This document shows, in pieces, positions 42,810-52,009 of a stretch of DNA of 64,000 nt. Within the stretch, counting starts at the first letter, position 1. Each line of letters opens with the position of its first letter. The stretch covers positions 1 through 64,000 of the forward strand of contig BNCN01000011.1 in assembly GCA_014656495.1 (NCBI GenBank). The letters run 5' to 3'. The notes beneath the pieces are model-generated. The model was given only the letters and a program-made list of their open reading frames with translations. It was not told where the DNA came from and searched no databases. The stretch is from Comamonas sp. KCTC 72670 (GTDB taxonomy: Bacteria; Myxococcota; Myxococcia; Myxococcales; Myxococcaceae). The translations under genes and the position numbers were made by a program.

Positions 42810-45683
42810 TCACGGCGCCCGCGTCACCGTCACGGGGTAGGTGTGAGACGCCCTGCGGATGAGCAGGGTGGCGGGGCTTCCCGGGGCGCCGAGCTCCCGC
42901 TCCCGGGCCTGACCGACGTCGAGCACGGGCGTGCCGTCGATGGCTCGGACCACGTCCCCCACCCGCAGTGCGCCCTGGTGCAGGTCCTCCATGAGCGCGC
43001 TGACGGTGACGTCCTTGCCCTCCATGCCGAAGTGGATGCCCAGCCGCCCGGACTCCACGCGGGGGCGGCCGAGCTTCCAATCCCCCACGTCCAGCACCTT
43101 CCCTGGCTCCAGGCGCACCTGCCGCTCGGCCCGCGCGGTCGTCCTGCTCCAGGCGGTGAGGCGATGAGGCCCCGGCGCGAGGTCCTTCAAGGAGAAGCGG
43201 CCGTCCGGCCCCGTCGCGGGCGACATGATGCCATCCACGTCCACGAACGCCTGCGGCACCGGCGCGCCCGAGGCGTCCACCAGGCGGCCGGAGACGCCGC
43301 CGCCAGCCTCCACCACGACGTCCACCTGGGTGGTGCCACCGGACGTCGAGACGGCCTCCACCGTGCCGGCCCGGCCATCCGCCAGCGTCGCGGTGACGCG
43401 GAGGGGGCCCACGGGCACGTCGTCGACGTGGAAGCGCGCCCCCGCGAACTCGAGTTCCTGAACGGTCAGGAAGTCCTCGTCACTGCGCGTCCCGGACACC
43501 GCCAGCCGGAAGCCGTCCACCTCCCGCCCTCCCGCCGAGCGGACCGTGCCCACCAGGCGCCCCGCGGCCGCGAGCTGGAGCGACACGGCCTCCTGCGACA
43601 CGGCGACCGAGGGCAGCTCCCCCCGACGTCCGCCATTCGTGGCCCAGATGCGCAGGGCCCGCCCGCTCACTGAATCCGCGACCACGGTGACCTGGCCGGC
43701 CGCGTCCGTGACGTCCTCCATCAGAATCTCATTGCTGCCCACGTCGCCCGCCATGACGGTGGCCGCGATGCTGGGCGCGCCATTCGGCTCCAGCACGGTG
43801 ACGCGGATGGGGTGGCGCGCCTCGCGCACCTGAAGCGCCACCTGCTGCGTCTGGCCAGCGGCGACCTCCACGCGCTTCTCCTGGTCGCCATCCTGACTGC
43901 CCGTGTCGGAAAGCCACGCGATGAGCTTGTAGGTGCCCTCGCGGACACGCATGGACCAGGTGCCATCACGCGACGCGGGGACCTGAAGTGACTCCGTGCG
44001 CGCCACGCCTTCACGCAGGGCGTAGACGGTGACGGGCTGCAGCGGCACCTTGCCGTCCTCTGTCCGTACCGTGCCTTCGAGGACGCCCTCGCCCGAAAGC
44101 TGGATGCGGACGTTCTGCGTCTCCCCCGCCTTCACCGACACCTTCTCCCGGACATGCATCTGGCTGCCGTCGCGCCACGCGGCGACGTACACATCCGTGG
44201 GTGGGACGTCTTCGAGCACGAACCGCCCGGCGCCGTCCGTGAGCGCGCTCAGCACCTCTTCGACGGGCCGCCGGCCCCAACGCCACTCCGCCGCCACGTG
44301 GACTCCCGCCAGGGGCGCGGAGGCGTCGTCCACCACGAGCCCCTCGATGCGGCCGTTCGCGTCCAGCTCCGCGACGAGCTCGAAGCGCTGCCCCTCCAGC
44401 AGGCGGATGCCCCCGCGGGCCAGCTTCCGGTGCCCCCGCGCCTGGACATTCACCGTGTACGCACCCGGCGCGAGCCCCTCCAGCGTGAAGCGCCCGTCGG
44501 CCTCGGTGACGGTGCTGGCCGCGGGCGTGAGCGCCGCGTGGGGGAGGTTCGCGAGCGCCTCCAGCACGACGGCCACGGACGCGCCCTCCACGGGAGCCCC
44601 CGTTCCCTTGCGGCGCACCAAGCCCGTTATCGACGAGGCAGCGCCCAGCCGGACCCGGACCTCGCGCACCGTCATGCCCGCGCCCACCACGACGCGCCCC
44701 TGCGCCGCGCCCGTGAGCGCCCCCTTCCGGGCGGACACCTCGTAGACGCCAGGGACGACCTCCACCGAGAAACCGCCCCCCTCACCCGTCTCGGCATGCA
44801 GGGGCGCGCCCATGCCCGCGGCCGTGACGTGCGCCTCCGAGGCGGGCGAGCCATCCGCCTGCTCGACGAAGCCCTCGATGAAGGCCGAGCCCTCCAGCTC
44901 CACGGCGAGCCCCGAACCCGGGACGTGGACGCGCTCCACACGCCGGGGCGCGAACCCCGGCGCGTTGGCCTCGAGCTGGTACTCCCCCGGCGCCAGGCCC
45001 TCGAAGCGGAAGAGGCCCCGCGCGTCACTTCCCTGGGTGTGCTGTTCCTCTTCGGGCACGTCCTGGACGCGGCCGGACAGGCGCGTGCGTGGCGACAGGG
45101 TGAGCCGGGCGAGAGGAACGGGCTCACGCGAGGCGCGCGCCACCGTCGCGCCGTCCAGCACCGCGCCCGCGCCCAGCGTCAGCCGGACGAGCGTCCGCGC
45201 CTCGCCCACGGGCCGGATGACGCCCTCGCGCGCCGTCGCGAACCCGTCCGCCTTCGCGGTGACGAGGTAGGAGCCGGGCCGCGCGGCGAGCGTCACGTGC
45301 CCCTGCGCGTCCGTGGTGCCCCGTCCCGCGATGAACCAGTCCGCCCGCCCCCGCCGGATGTCGCGGGCCTCCAGGACATACAGCGTGACGCGCGCGCCCG
45401 GGACGGGGCCGGCGGCGCTGGCGACCTCGGCCAGGAGCACCCCGTCCTGTTCGAGCATCGGCTCCGCCACCTCGGGCGTCCCCGTCGGGGCATCGGCGGG
45501 CCTCGACGGCGCGCCACCGCCTGGTGCGCTCGCGGGTGAAGCCGCGCCGGCCACCGGGCGCGGCGCGGACACCTGGGCCGCTGGCGCCGCGGCGTCTCCC
45601 GGGGATGAGAGCGCCAGCCACGCGAGCCCCCCGCCCAGGAGCACCACAACGCCTGCCACGATGAACATCCGCTTTCGATTCAT
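42810..45683 (-). CDS. Membrane-anchored protein with tandem carboxypeptidase-regulatory-like repeats and a PDZ domain
   Basis: 957 residues from the ATG at 45683 (CGGAGG upstream). Residues 1-25 are a basic start plus hydrophobic helix (MFIVAGVVVLLGGGLAWLAL), either an uncleaved anchor or a signal peptide. A Pro/Ala linker follows, then about nine beta-sandwich modules with the recurring signature of carboxypeptidase regulatory-like domains (GRFTLEGLAPGAYTVNVQARGH, GRFVLEDVPPTDVYVAAW, FRFEGLAPGEYQLEANAPGF). The final 80 residues form a PDZ-like domain (GIHFGMEGKDVTVSALMEDLHQGALRVGDVVRAIDG). It is probably a periplasmic or surface scaffold; no catalytic site is seen. Confidence 0.82.
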   Translation of the reverse strand: MNRKRMFIVAGVVVLLGGGLAWLALSSPGDAAAPAAQVSAPRPVAGAASPASAPGGGAPSRPADAPTGTPEVAEPMLEQDGVLLAEVASAAGPVPGARVTLYVLEARDIRRGRADWFIAGRGTTDAQGHVTLAARPGSYLVTAKADGFATAREGVIRPVGEARTLVRLTLGAGAVLDGATVARASREPVPLARLTLSPRTRLSGRVQDVPEEEQHTQGSDARGLFRFEGLAPGEYQLEANAPGFAPRRVERVHVPGSGLAVELEGSAFIEGFVEQADGSPASEAHVTAAGMGAPLHAETGEGGGFSVEVVPGVYEVSARKGALTGAAQGRVVVGAGMTVREVRVRLGAASSITGLVRRKGTGAPVEGASVAVVLEALANLPHAALTPAASTVTEADGRFTLEGLAPGAYTVNVQARGHRKLARGGIRLLEGQRFELVAELDANGRIEGLVVDDASAPLAGVHVAAEWRWGRRPVEEVLSALTDGAGRFVLEDVPPTDVYVAAWRDGSQMHVREKVSVKAGETQNVRIQLSGEGVLEGTVRTEDGKVPLQPVTVYALREGVARTESLQVPASRDGTWSMRVREGTYKLIAWLSDTGSQDGDQEKRVEVAAGQTQQVALQVREARHPIRVTVLEPNGAPSIAATVMAGDVGSNEILMEDVTDAAGQVTVVADSVSGRALRIWATNGGRRGELPSVAVSQEAVSLQLAAAGRLVGTVRSAGGREVDGFRLAVSGTRSDEDFLTVQELEFAGARFHVDDVPVGPLRVTATLADGRAGTVEAVSTSGGTTQVDVVVEAGGGVSGRLVDASGAPVPQAFVDVDGIMSPATGPDGRFSLKDLAPGPHRLTAWSRTTARAERQVRLEPGKVLDVGDWKLGRPRVESGRLGIHFGMEGKDVTVSALMEDLHQGALRVGDVVRAIDGTPVLDVGQARERELGAPGSPATLLIRRASHTYPVTVTRAP

Positions 45684-45745
45684 GCGGCCTCCGAAGCGAT
45701 GCATCTTGCCGTCAGACATCCGCGGACATCCAGTACGCGGCGTGA

Positions 45746-45971
45746 ATCCACCTGGACACCGCGGCCAACGCCGAGCGCCTCCTGCGGGAGCTTGAATCCG
45801 GTGACCCGGCGTTCGCGGACGCGGAGACCCTGCAAGAAGCTCGGCGGGCCACCCTCCGGGCCCAAACCCAGTACACCGGTGTACCTGAGCGTGGCCCTCA
45901 AGCCCTATCTGGAAGAAACCCTGTCCGAACAGCGTGAACAGAGAGCCCTCCGGCAGGCGCAGGACCTCTGA
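45746..45971 (+). pseudogene. Frameshifted gene remnant
   Basis: Directly after an in-frame TGA at 45743, one frame reads IHLDTAANAERLLRELESG and continues in strongly protein-like, high-GC3 codons to about LRAQTQYTG near 45875. It then degenerates, while a second frame picks up with VYLSVALKPYLEETLSEQRE and ends at a TGA at 45969-45971. Joined across a single frameshift they make about 75 residues of a charged helical protein with no visible start. It does not resemble a family I know. It lies in the 423-base gap between two genes. Chance coding look cannot be excluded. Confidence 0.35.
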
Positions 45972-46106
45972 CGCCATCCCGTCCCGGCGCCAGTTCATCC
46001 CTGACGCCGGGCGCTTCGTCCCCGAAAGCCAGACAGGCAGGCAGACACCTCGTAGCGCTGGGGGCATGACGGAGGCGCCAATGCCTCCCGCCATGAGGAG
46101 CCTGTC

Positions 46107-46802
46107 ATGCCATCATCGATTCGCCGCAGCCCCTGGATGTTCGCCGCGCTCGCGCTGTCCGTGGCGGCCCCCGCCGCCGCCTCCGCCCCCAGGACGCCGG
46201 AGGTGCTCTCCCTCGGCTTCATCTCCCCCTGCCGGACCAGGAGGAGTACCGCATCGCCATCACGCCCGACGGCGGTGGAGCGCAAGCGCGACGGCGGCTG
46301 GGGCGAGCCGCGCCACCTGGGCGACGCCGTCCACAGCACCGCCGACGAGCTGTACCCCAGCGTGGACGCCGAGGGCACGCTGTACTTCGGCTCGGACCGC
46401 GAGGGCGGATACGGCGGCTGGGACATCTGGCGCTCGCGGCTGCGGCGCGACGGCACCTACGGCCCCGCGGAGAACCTGGGCCCCGCCATCAACACCGAGT
46501 CCTGGGAGTTCAACCCCCACGTCACGCCGGATGGACGGACGCTGCTCTTCGCCTCCATCAACCGTCCGGATGGCTACGGCTCCGGTGACGTGTACGCCGC
46601 CCGGCGCGGCCGGTGGGGCTGGGAGCCCGCCCGCAACCTGGGGCCCCGGGTGAACACCGAGCTGGACGAGTACCACCCGACGCTCTCGCCCGACCACGAC
46701 ACGCTCTACTTCGTGCGCCACCAGTACGAGCCCTTCGTCCCGGGTGACCTCTACCACGTCCGCGTCGGCCGCCTCCTGTCCGACGTGGGCGTGTGTGACT
46801 GA
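46107..46802 (+). pseudogene. PD40 (WD40-like) beta-propeller secreted protein, probably frame-damaged
   Basis: A signal peptide (MFAALALSVAAPAAASA) leads to residue 40, and residues 55-231 carry PD40 propeller blades (ADELYPSVDAEGTLYFGSDREGG, ESWEFNPHVTPDGRTLLFASINR, DEYHPTLSPDHDTLYFV). Between them the frame is wrong: the nucleotides at 46229-46276 encode LPDQEEYRIAITPDGG in the next frame, a typical PD40 opening, and the usual 20-25 residues before VERKRDGGWGEP are missing. A one-base loss in the CCCCC run at 46225-46229 plus a short internal deletion would explain this. The open frame is intact by coincidence; an annotation program would call 231 residues. Likely a decaying TolB-like gene. 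Confidence 0.55.
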
Positions 46803-47070
46803 GCGCCCATGCCTGCCCTCCCACCCAGAGCGCATCGACGCGGCGAATGCGCTCCGGGAGCTGCGGGTCATCCAGCCCGTACAGCGGACAGCGGTTCCAG
46901 GCGGTGGGGCATGCAACGCATTCATCGCGTCACAAAGGATGTTTCAGATGTGACAACAGCCCCTCGGACACCTCTGAGAGGCCTGCGACTGACACACGGC
47001 GTGTGTCCAGGCCTGTCATCATGATAGAGACGGTTTCCGCTGAATCCACCTCGAACCCTGAGTACCCTCC
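46803..47070. other. Intergenic region with a 7-3-7 palindrome
   Basis: No gene is supported in these 268 bases. The region contains GACACAC-GGC-GTGTGTC (46991-47007), 64-80 bases upstream of the next start, plausibly an operator for the secreted protein gene that follows. Confidence 0.45.
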
Positions 47071-47592
47071 GTGACCTTCTTCTCCAGAAAAGTGCTCTCC
47101 CTCCTCGTGTTCCTCATGGCCTCCTCCGCGACCGCCGCGGAGACGTTTGTCCAAGGGAGGAAGGTGCTTCACGCCTGCGTCTACGCCCACACCTACGAGG
47201 CGGAGGTGAACCTCTCGTACCGGAACTACACCCTGCCCTGGGGCACCTCCGTGTTCCTCATCTACGGCTGGGGCGGGCAAAACAACTTCGTGCCGTACGA
47301 CTGGGAGAATGAGCAGACCGTTGAAGTCCACGCTTCGGCCCCGTGGACGTGGAGCACCACCGTGCATGGCATCACCTCCACCCGCACCACGCCCAAGTGG
47401 GCCGAGCACCTCGACTTCGTCTGGAAGGTCGTACTGCCCAACGGGCACGTGTTCTACGAGAAGGGCAACCCCTCCACGTGGGGCTACTACGCCGCGGACC
47501 TGAATGGCATTGGCCAGATTCCCTGCACGTCAGATGGCAACTTCCTGGGCCCCACGTACCCGCTGACCGTCACCTCCGTGGAGAAGTGGTAG
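47071..47592 (+). CDS. Secreted beta-rich protein of unknown function
   Basis: 173 residues from a GTG start at 47071; no strong ribosome site is visible, but the signal peptide (VLSLLVFLMASSATA) fits this start. The mature part is rich in Tyr, Trp and Thr (LSYRNYTLPWGTSVFLIYGWGG, PWTWSTTVHGITSTRTTPKWAEHLDFVWKVVLPNG), a pattern of an Ig-like or carbohydrate-binding beta sandwich, with two Cys that could pair (HACVYAH, QIPCTSDG). No catalytic motif and no family assigned. It is followed by a good terminator, so it is a single-gene unit. Confidence 0.7.
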   Translation: MTFFSRKVLSLLVFLMASSATAAETFVQGRKVLHACVYAHTYEAEVNLSYRNYTLPWGTSVFLIYGWGGQNNFVPYDWENEQTVEVHASAPWTWSTTVHGITSTRTTPKWAEHLDFVWKVVLPNGHVFYEKGNPSTWGYYAADLNGIGQIPCTSDGNFLGPTYPLTVTSVEKW

Positions 47593-47612
47593 TCCGCGAC
47601 GCCCCGTCGCCC

Positions 47613-47645
47613 CCCGGGCGCGCGCCCCGTCACGCGCCCGGGTTT
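47613..47645 (+). terminator. Terminator of the secreted beta-rich protein gene
   Basis: A perfect 10-bp stem CCCGGGCGCG/CGCGCCCGGG (47613-47622 and 47633-47642), loop of 10 bases, followed by TTT, starts 20 bases after the stop codon. Confidence 0.6.
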
Positions 47646-47859
47646 GCCGCACGCGCGTCAGGCGTTCGGGAAGCGGCGCGACATCGGCCCCCAGCGCCCA
47701 CATCGGAGGAACGCCTGACATGCTGTTAACCATTGGCCATGCCGACGGGCTTTGATTGTCTTACACGTATTCCATGGATAGATAGAGAATGCCGGCTGGG
47801 ATTCCTCTCATCTGGCGGCGCCGCCCCCTGGCGTCCTCTCTCCAATGGAAGGCATGACC

Positions 47860-48195
47860 ATGAAGAAGCTGCTCTTGGGACTGTTCCTGACGACGATGCC
47901 GCTCGTGGGCTGTGGTGTCGAAGACGGCTCGGCGCTGCCGGATGCGAGCGAGTTCGCGGTCACCACGGACGGACAGGAGATGAGCATCGAGCAGCGGGAC
48001 GCCACGCCGGGTGAACAGCCCCCGGAAGTGGGCGCCGCCAACGTTCGTGTGTCCGAGAATGAACTCGCGTGCTGGGTGGTGCTGGAGTACTGCCGCCATC
48101 CGAACACGGGCAAGCCGCACTGTACCGCCACGGGGTGTACTCTCGCCGAGGCCATCCGGAATTGCGAGGCGCTCATCCGGCGCACCTGCGGCTGA
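47860..48195 (+). CDS. Small lipoprotein with two Cys pairs
   Basis: 111 residues from the ATG at 47860 (GGAAGG upstream). The signal peptide ends with lipobox PLVGC. The mature protein has an acidic disordered first half and a compact C terminus, ENELACWVVLEYCRHPNTGKPHCTATGCTLAEAIRNCEALIRRTCG, containing six cysteines that may form three disulfides. This layout of a lipid-anchored, Cys-rich small domain recurs in myxobacteria; function unknown. A region with lower GC content (47700-47800) upstream probably includes its promoter. Confidence 0.72.
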   Translation: MKKLLLGLFLTTMPLVGCGVEDGSALPDASEFAVTTDGQEMSIEQRDATPGEQPPEVGAANVRVSENELACWVVLEYCRHPNTGKPHCTATGCTLAEAIRNCEALIRRTCG

Positions 48196-48360
48196 TCACA
48201 CAGCACCGCGGGCCCTCCTGGCATGCGAGGGAAGGGCCCGCGGCGCTCGCCTGGCTGGCCATGGCCCCAGCACATTCAATCACTCGCCCGGCACCACCAT
48301 CACTGATAGCCTCTCCCACCCCAACACTCCTGGGATTGCATCCCAGCGGCGAGGAGAGGA

Positions 48361-49596
48361 ATGACCACGAGCTTCGAGTCCTACAGGTTGGTGGATCCCA
48401 TCCGGGTCGCGGGTGTCCGGGAAGCCTTGCTCCAATCCTACTTCTCGGATTTTGACCCAGCCTTCTTGGACACCCCAGCGGGGCAGGCCGACGTCGCGGA
48501 CCACGTGGACAGGCGCTACAACCTGTGCGTCGACCATGTCCTGCCGTGGCTGGCGAGGTACATCGACCTGGGCTCGGCAAACATTGTCGAGCTGGGCTGT
48601 GGGACGGGCTCCAGCACCGCGGCCTTCGCCCAGGTGGCCCGGCACGTCTCGGGTTATGACATCCACGCGGCCTCCGTTTCGGGCGCGCGCAGCAGGATGC
48701 GGGCCCTGGGCCTGGACAACGTCACGCTGAGCGCCGGTCCGCCCGACGCGCTGATGGGGACCCTGAAGCAGCAGCACGCCGACGGGGTCGACGTGTTCAT
48801 GCTCTATGCGGTCCTCGAACATCAGACGCCCGCGGAGCGGCTGGCGGCGCTCCGGACAGGCTGGGAGATGCTCCGCCCCGGGGGGCTCCTCGTCGTCGTG
48901 GATACGCCCAACCGGCTGGTCTACTCCGACGGGCACACGTCCCTGATGCCCTTCTTCCACCTCCTGCCGCCGGAGCTGGGCTGGCCCTATGCGTCGCGGT
49001 CCCCGCGCGCGGCCTTCCGCGACGCCATGGCGAACGTCTCGGAGGCGGACGCCCCCATGCTCCTGACCCGCTGGGGGCTGGGCGCCAGCCACCATGAGCT
49101 CGAGCTGGCGCTGGGGGAGCTCGAGCCGCTGCTGGTGGGAACGGGCTTCGAGCCCGAGGTCCTCTCGATGTTCCCGGTCACCTTCGACGAGGAGCTGCTT
49201 CGCCTCTTCGTGGAACAGAGCGGCCTCCCGGTCCCCCTCGCCTTCACCCGGTACACCCTGAACTTCGTCCTCCGCAAAGGGGACAATGCAGACTTCATCG
49301 CCCGCCGGACGGCGCCGCCACCCCTGCGGCACGTCACCCACACCACGACGGCCGGGGCGCGCATCCAGGCGCTGGAGCAACGCGTCTCCGCGGACGCGCA
49401 ACTGCTCCAGGCGCAGGCCCGGCACATCCAGGAGCTGGAGCAGCGCATCGCCACGGACTCGCGCGAGCCCCAGCGCTCCGAGCCTCCGCTGCGGCACCAG
49501 CTCGTCGACCGGCTCAATGGCGCTTTCAAGAAGACCGCTCTCCACGGGCAGGCGCGGAAGCTCGTGGAGTGGTCGCTGAAGCGCGGCTCGCGGTGA
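48361..49596 (+). CDS. Class I SAM-dependent methyltransferase with C-terminal coiled coil
   Basis: 411 residues from the ATG at 48361 behind GAGGAGAGGA. Residues 70-190 form a Rossmann-type SAM fold: motif I IVELGCGTGSSTAAFA, acidic residue in YDIHAAS, then DVFMLYAVLEHQT and the post-motif LRPGGLLVVVDTPNR. Residues 300-410 are charged and heptad-like (IQALEQRVSADAQLLQAQARHIQELEQRI), a coiled coil that could mediate oligomers, ending in a basic helix. The target is not predictable; similar methyltransferases act in sugar or lipid glycan tailoring. A second methyltransferase gene follows after 61 bases. Confidence 0.85.
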   Translation: MTTSFESYRLVDPIRVAGVREALLQSYFSDFDPAFLDTPAGQADVADHVDRRYNLCVDHVLPWLARYIDLGSANIVELGCGTGSSTAAFAQVARHVSGYDIHAASVSGARSRMRALGLDNVTLSAGPPDALMGTLKQQHADGVDVFMLYAVLEHQTPAERLAALRTGWEMLRPGGLLVVVDTPNRLVYSDGHTSLMPFFHLLPPELGWPYASRSPRAAFRDAMANVSEADAPMLLTRWGLGASHHELELALGELEPLLVGTGFEPEVLSMFPVTFDEELLRLFVEQSGLPVPLAFTRYTLNFVLRKGDNADFIARRTAPPPLRHVTHTTTAGARIQALEQRVSADAQLLQAQARHIQELEQRIATDSREPQRSEPPLRHQLVDRLNGAFKKTALHGQARKLVEWSLKRGSR

Positions 49597-49657
49597 GCGT
49601 GAAGGACTCCCGCGGCGTCCGGGCGCCGTGACACGGAGCGGACAGGAGGGCGTGGCA

Positions 49658-50389
49658 GTGGCGCAGAACATCTACGACGACCCAGCCTTCTTCGAAGGCT
49701 ACAGCCGGCTCGCGCGCTCGACGCAGGGGCTTGCGGGCGCGCCGGAGTGGCCAGCCCTGCGGGCCATGCTCCCAGACCTCGCGGGCAGCCGCGTCCTGGA
49801 CCTCGGCTGTGGCTACGGCTGGTTCTGCCGCTGGGCGCGAGAACAAGGCGCCCGGGAGGTGCTCGGCCTCGACGTCTCGCGGCGGATGCTGGAGCGGGCC
49901 CAGCAGATGACGTCCGCCCACCCGGGCATCCGCTACGCGCAGGCAGACCTCGAGACCGCCGAACTTCCCGAAGCGGGCTTCGAGCTCGTCTACAGCTCCC
50001 TCGCCTTCCACTACATCGCGGACCTGCCGCGCCTGCTCGGCGAGGTGCATCGCGCGCTGGTGCCTGGCGGGGCCCTCGTCTTCTCCACGGAACACCCCAT
50101 CTACATGGCCCCCACGCGGCCCGGCTGGCGGGTGGATGCCCAGGGACACAAGAGCTGGCCCCTGGATGCCTATCAGGTCGAAGGTCCCAGGACGACGGAC
50201 TGGCTCGCCCCTGGCGTCCTCAAGTACCACCGGACGCTGGGGACGCTGTTGAATGCCTTGCTCGACACAGGTTTCAGCCTCCGCCGTGTCAACGAATGGG
50301 GCCCCTCCGACGCGGACCTCGCCGCCACACCCGCGCTCGCCGAAGAGCGTGAACGCCCGATGATGGTGCTTGTGTCGGCCCGCCGCTGA
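49658..50389 (+). CDS. Class I SAM-dependent methyltransferase (methyltransf_11)
   Basis: 243 residues. A GTG at 49658 is preferred over the in-frame GTG at 49628 because AGGAGG lies eight bases upstream and homologues begin AQNIYDDPAFFEGY. Motifs: VLDLGCGYGWFCRWA (SAM glycine loop), VLGLDVSRRML (acidic end of strand 2), ADLETAELPEAGFELVYSSLAFHYI and VPGGALVFSTEHPI. It is a monomeric small-molecule methyltransferase; a substrate cannot be read. It may be co-transcribed with the preceding methyltransferase. Confidence 0.88.
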   Translation: MAQNIYDDPAFFEGYSRLARSTQGLAGAPEWPALRAMLPDLAGSRVLDLGCGYGWFCRWAREQGAREVLGLDVSRRMLERAQQMTSAHPGIRYAQADLETAELPEAGFELVYSSLAFHYIADLPRLLGEVHRALVPGGALVFSTEHPIYMAPTRPGWRVDAQGHKSWPLDAYQVEGPRTTDWLAPGVLKYHRTLGTLLNALLDTGFSLRRVNEWGPSDADLAATPALAEERERPMMVLVSARR

Positions 50390-50476
50390 CGGCGCCCACG
50401 CCACGTGCAACGATTGCGGCAACATGAAAGGCCCAATCAATGCCAAGCTTGGCGCACCTCGACAAAAAGGTGCGTC

Positions 50477-52009
50477 ATGCGCTGGAATGCACGAAGCCTC
50501 GCGGAAGCCCTGTGTTTCCTCTCCCTCCCGCTGTCCATGGCCGCCCACGCCCAGGACACCAACATCGCGCTGAACAAACCCGCCACCGCGTCTTCGATTC
50601 ACTCGGTCGGCTATCCCACGCAGTTCGGCCCCGCCAAGGCCTTCAACGGCATCATCAACACGACGGACCGCTGGTCATCGGCCGTCTCTCCCTTGCACTC
50701 GAACCCGGAGTGGCTCGAGGTCGACCTGCAGGCCGTGCACGGCGTGACAGGCATCACGCTGCACGTCAGCCGGGACAGCAACTACGGGCGGATGGTCGAC
50801 TTCGACGTGATGTACCGGAGCAGCGACACGGCGAGCTACCAGGTCGTTCCGGGAGGCGCCATCACCGGAAACACGGAGAACATCCGGACCCTCACCTTCG
50901 CCCAGCCCGTGAATGCACGTTACGTACGCCTCCACTGCAAGCTGGCGACGAACGACAACCTCTGCCGGGTCCGCGAGCTGCAGGTGTTCGGCAACGCGCT
51001 GGCGAACCAGCCGCCCGTCGTCATCGCGGGCAACGGCACGGCCATCACCCTGCCCGTCAATACCGTCGCGCTCCAGGGCTCGGCCACCGACAGCGACGGA
51101 ACCGTCACGCAGTATCGCTGGGACCAGGTCTCCGGCCCGTCCACGGCGACCCTCACGAACGCCACGTCTCCCACCGCCACCGCCAGCGGCCTGGTCGCGG
51201 GCGGATACGTCTTCCGGCTCACCGCCACGGACAACCAGGGCGCCACCGGCTCGGACACCGTGAGCATCACGGTGCATCCGGCGAGCGCGCCCGCCGACCC
51301 GCGCGCGGGAAAGCTGCACGTCTGGAACCGGGGCGGGCGGTATGACGCCGCCGTGTTCCTGCCCAAGGGGTACGGAACGCAACCGGGAAAGAAGTACCCC
51401 GCGGTGCTCTCGCTGCACGGCCGCGGCGGCACCACGCTCAGCGACGACCACACAGAGGTGGGGACGAACCCAGAGGGCTTCATCCAGCAACTCACGCCCG
51501 GAAAGCCGCTGGTCGACACGTTCCCCGGCATTGTCATCGCCCCCAACGGACCTCGCGTGGGAGCGCCGCTGGACACCTGGTGGCAGGTGGACTCCACGCA
51601 CCTGGTCATCCAGCAAGCGCTGGCGCTCTACGACATCGACCCGGAACGTGTCACCGTCACCGGCCTGTCCGCGGGCGGCAGCGGCGTGAACGAGCAGATG
51701 AAGAAGTACCGTGCCACCTATGCCGGCGGCATGCCCATCGCGTACTTCCCCCCCACCCTGGAGGCCCCCTGCGACCTGGACGACTTTCCCATCTGGGCCT
51801 CCGGGAACGCCGACGACGGTGTCTTCTCCGCCCAGCGGTGGACCCACGCCACCACGGGCTTCTACACGATGGTGCGGCAGTGCCCTGGCTACACCGGGGA
51901 GTTCCTGCTCACCGTGAATCCCAGCGGCGGCCACAGCGGCTGGGACGCGTTCTGGAGCCGCTCCGACGTGCAGCGCTGGCTCGTGAGCCAACAGCGCAAG
52001 GCGCCCTGA
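50477..52009 (+). CDS. Secreted discoidin (CBM32)-PKD-esterase
   Basis: 510 residues from the ATG at 50477 (AAAAAGG upstream). The signal peptide ends AAHAQ. Residues 25-170 are an F5/8 type C (discoidin, CBM32-like) module: NIALNKPATASSIHS, DGTTDRW-like TTDRWSSAV, then RYVRLHCK and RVRELQVFG. Residues 175-265 form a PKD/Ig-like module (VALQGSATDSDGTVTQYRWDQVSG). Residues 275-510 are an alpha/beta-hydrolase of the PHB-depolymerase/feruloyl-esterase kind, with nucleophile Ser398 in TGLSAGG and His486 in GGHSG. A secreted carbohydrate esterase that binds a glycan and removes ester groups is the best reading. Confidence 0.85.
   Translation: MRWNARSLAEALCFLSLPLSMAAHAQDTNIALNKPATASSIHSVGYPTQFGPAKAFNGIINTTDRWSSAVSPLHSNPEWLEVDLQAVHGVTGITLHVSRDSNYGRMVDFDVMYRSSDTASYQVVPGGAITGNTENIRTLTFAQPVNARYVRLHCKLATNDNLCRVRELQVFGNALANQPPVVIAGNGTAITLPVNTVALQGSATDSDGTVTQYRWDQVSGPSTATLTNATSPTATASGLVAGGYVFRLTATDNQGATGSDTVSITVHPASAPADPRAGKLHVWNRGGRYDAAVFLPKGYGTQPGKKYPAVLSLHGRGGTTLSDDHTEVGTNPEGFIQQLTPGKPLVDTFPGIVIAPNGPRVGAPLDTWWQVDSTHLVIQQALALYDIDPERVTVTGLSAGGSGVNEQMKKYRATYAGGMPIAYFPPTLEAPCDLDDFPIWASGNADDGVFSAQRWTHATTGFYTMVRQCPGYTGEFLLTVNPSGGHSGWDAFWSRSDVQRWLVSQQRKAP

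Noticed and set aside
45995..46456. 153-codon minus-strand frame over the PD40 gene
   Set aside because: No ribosome site, no motif, and it opposes a recognisable if damaged propeller gene.
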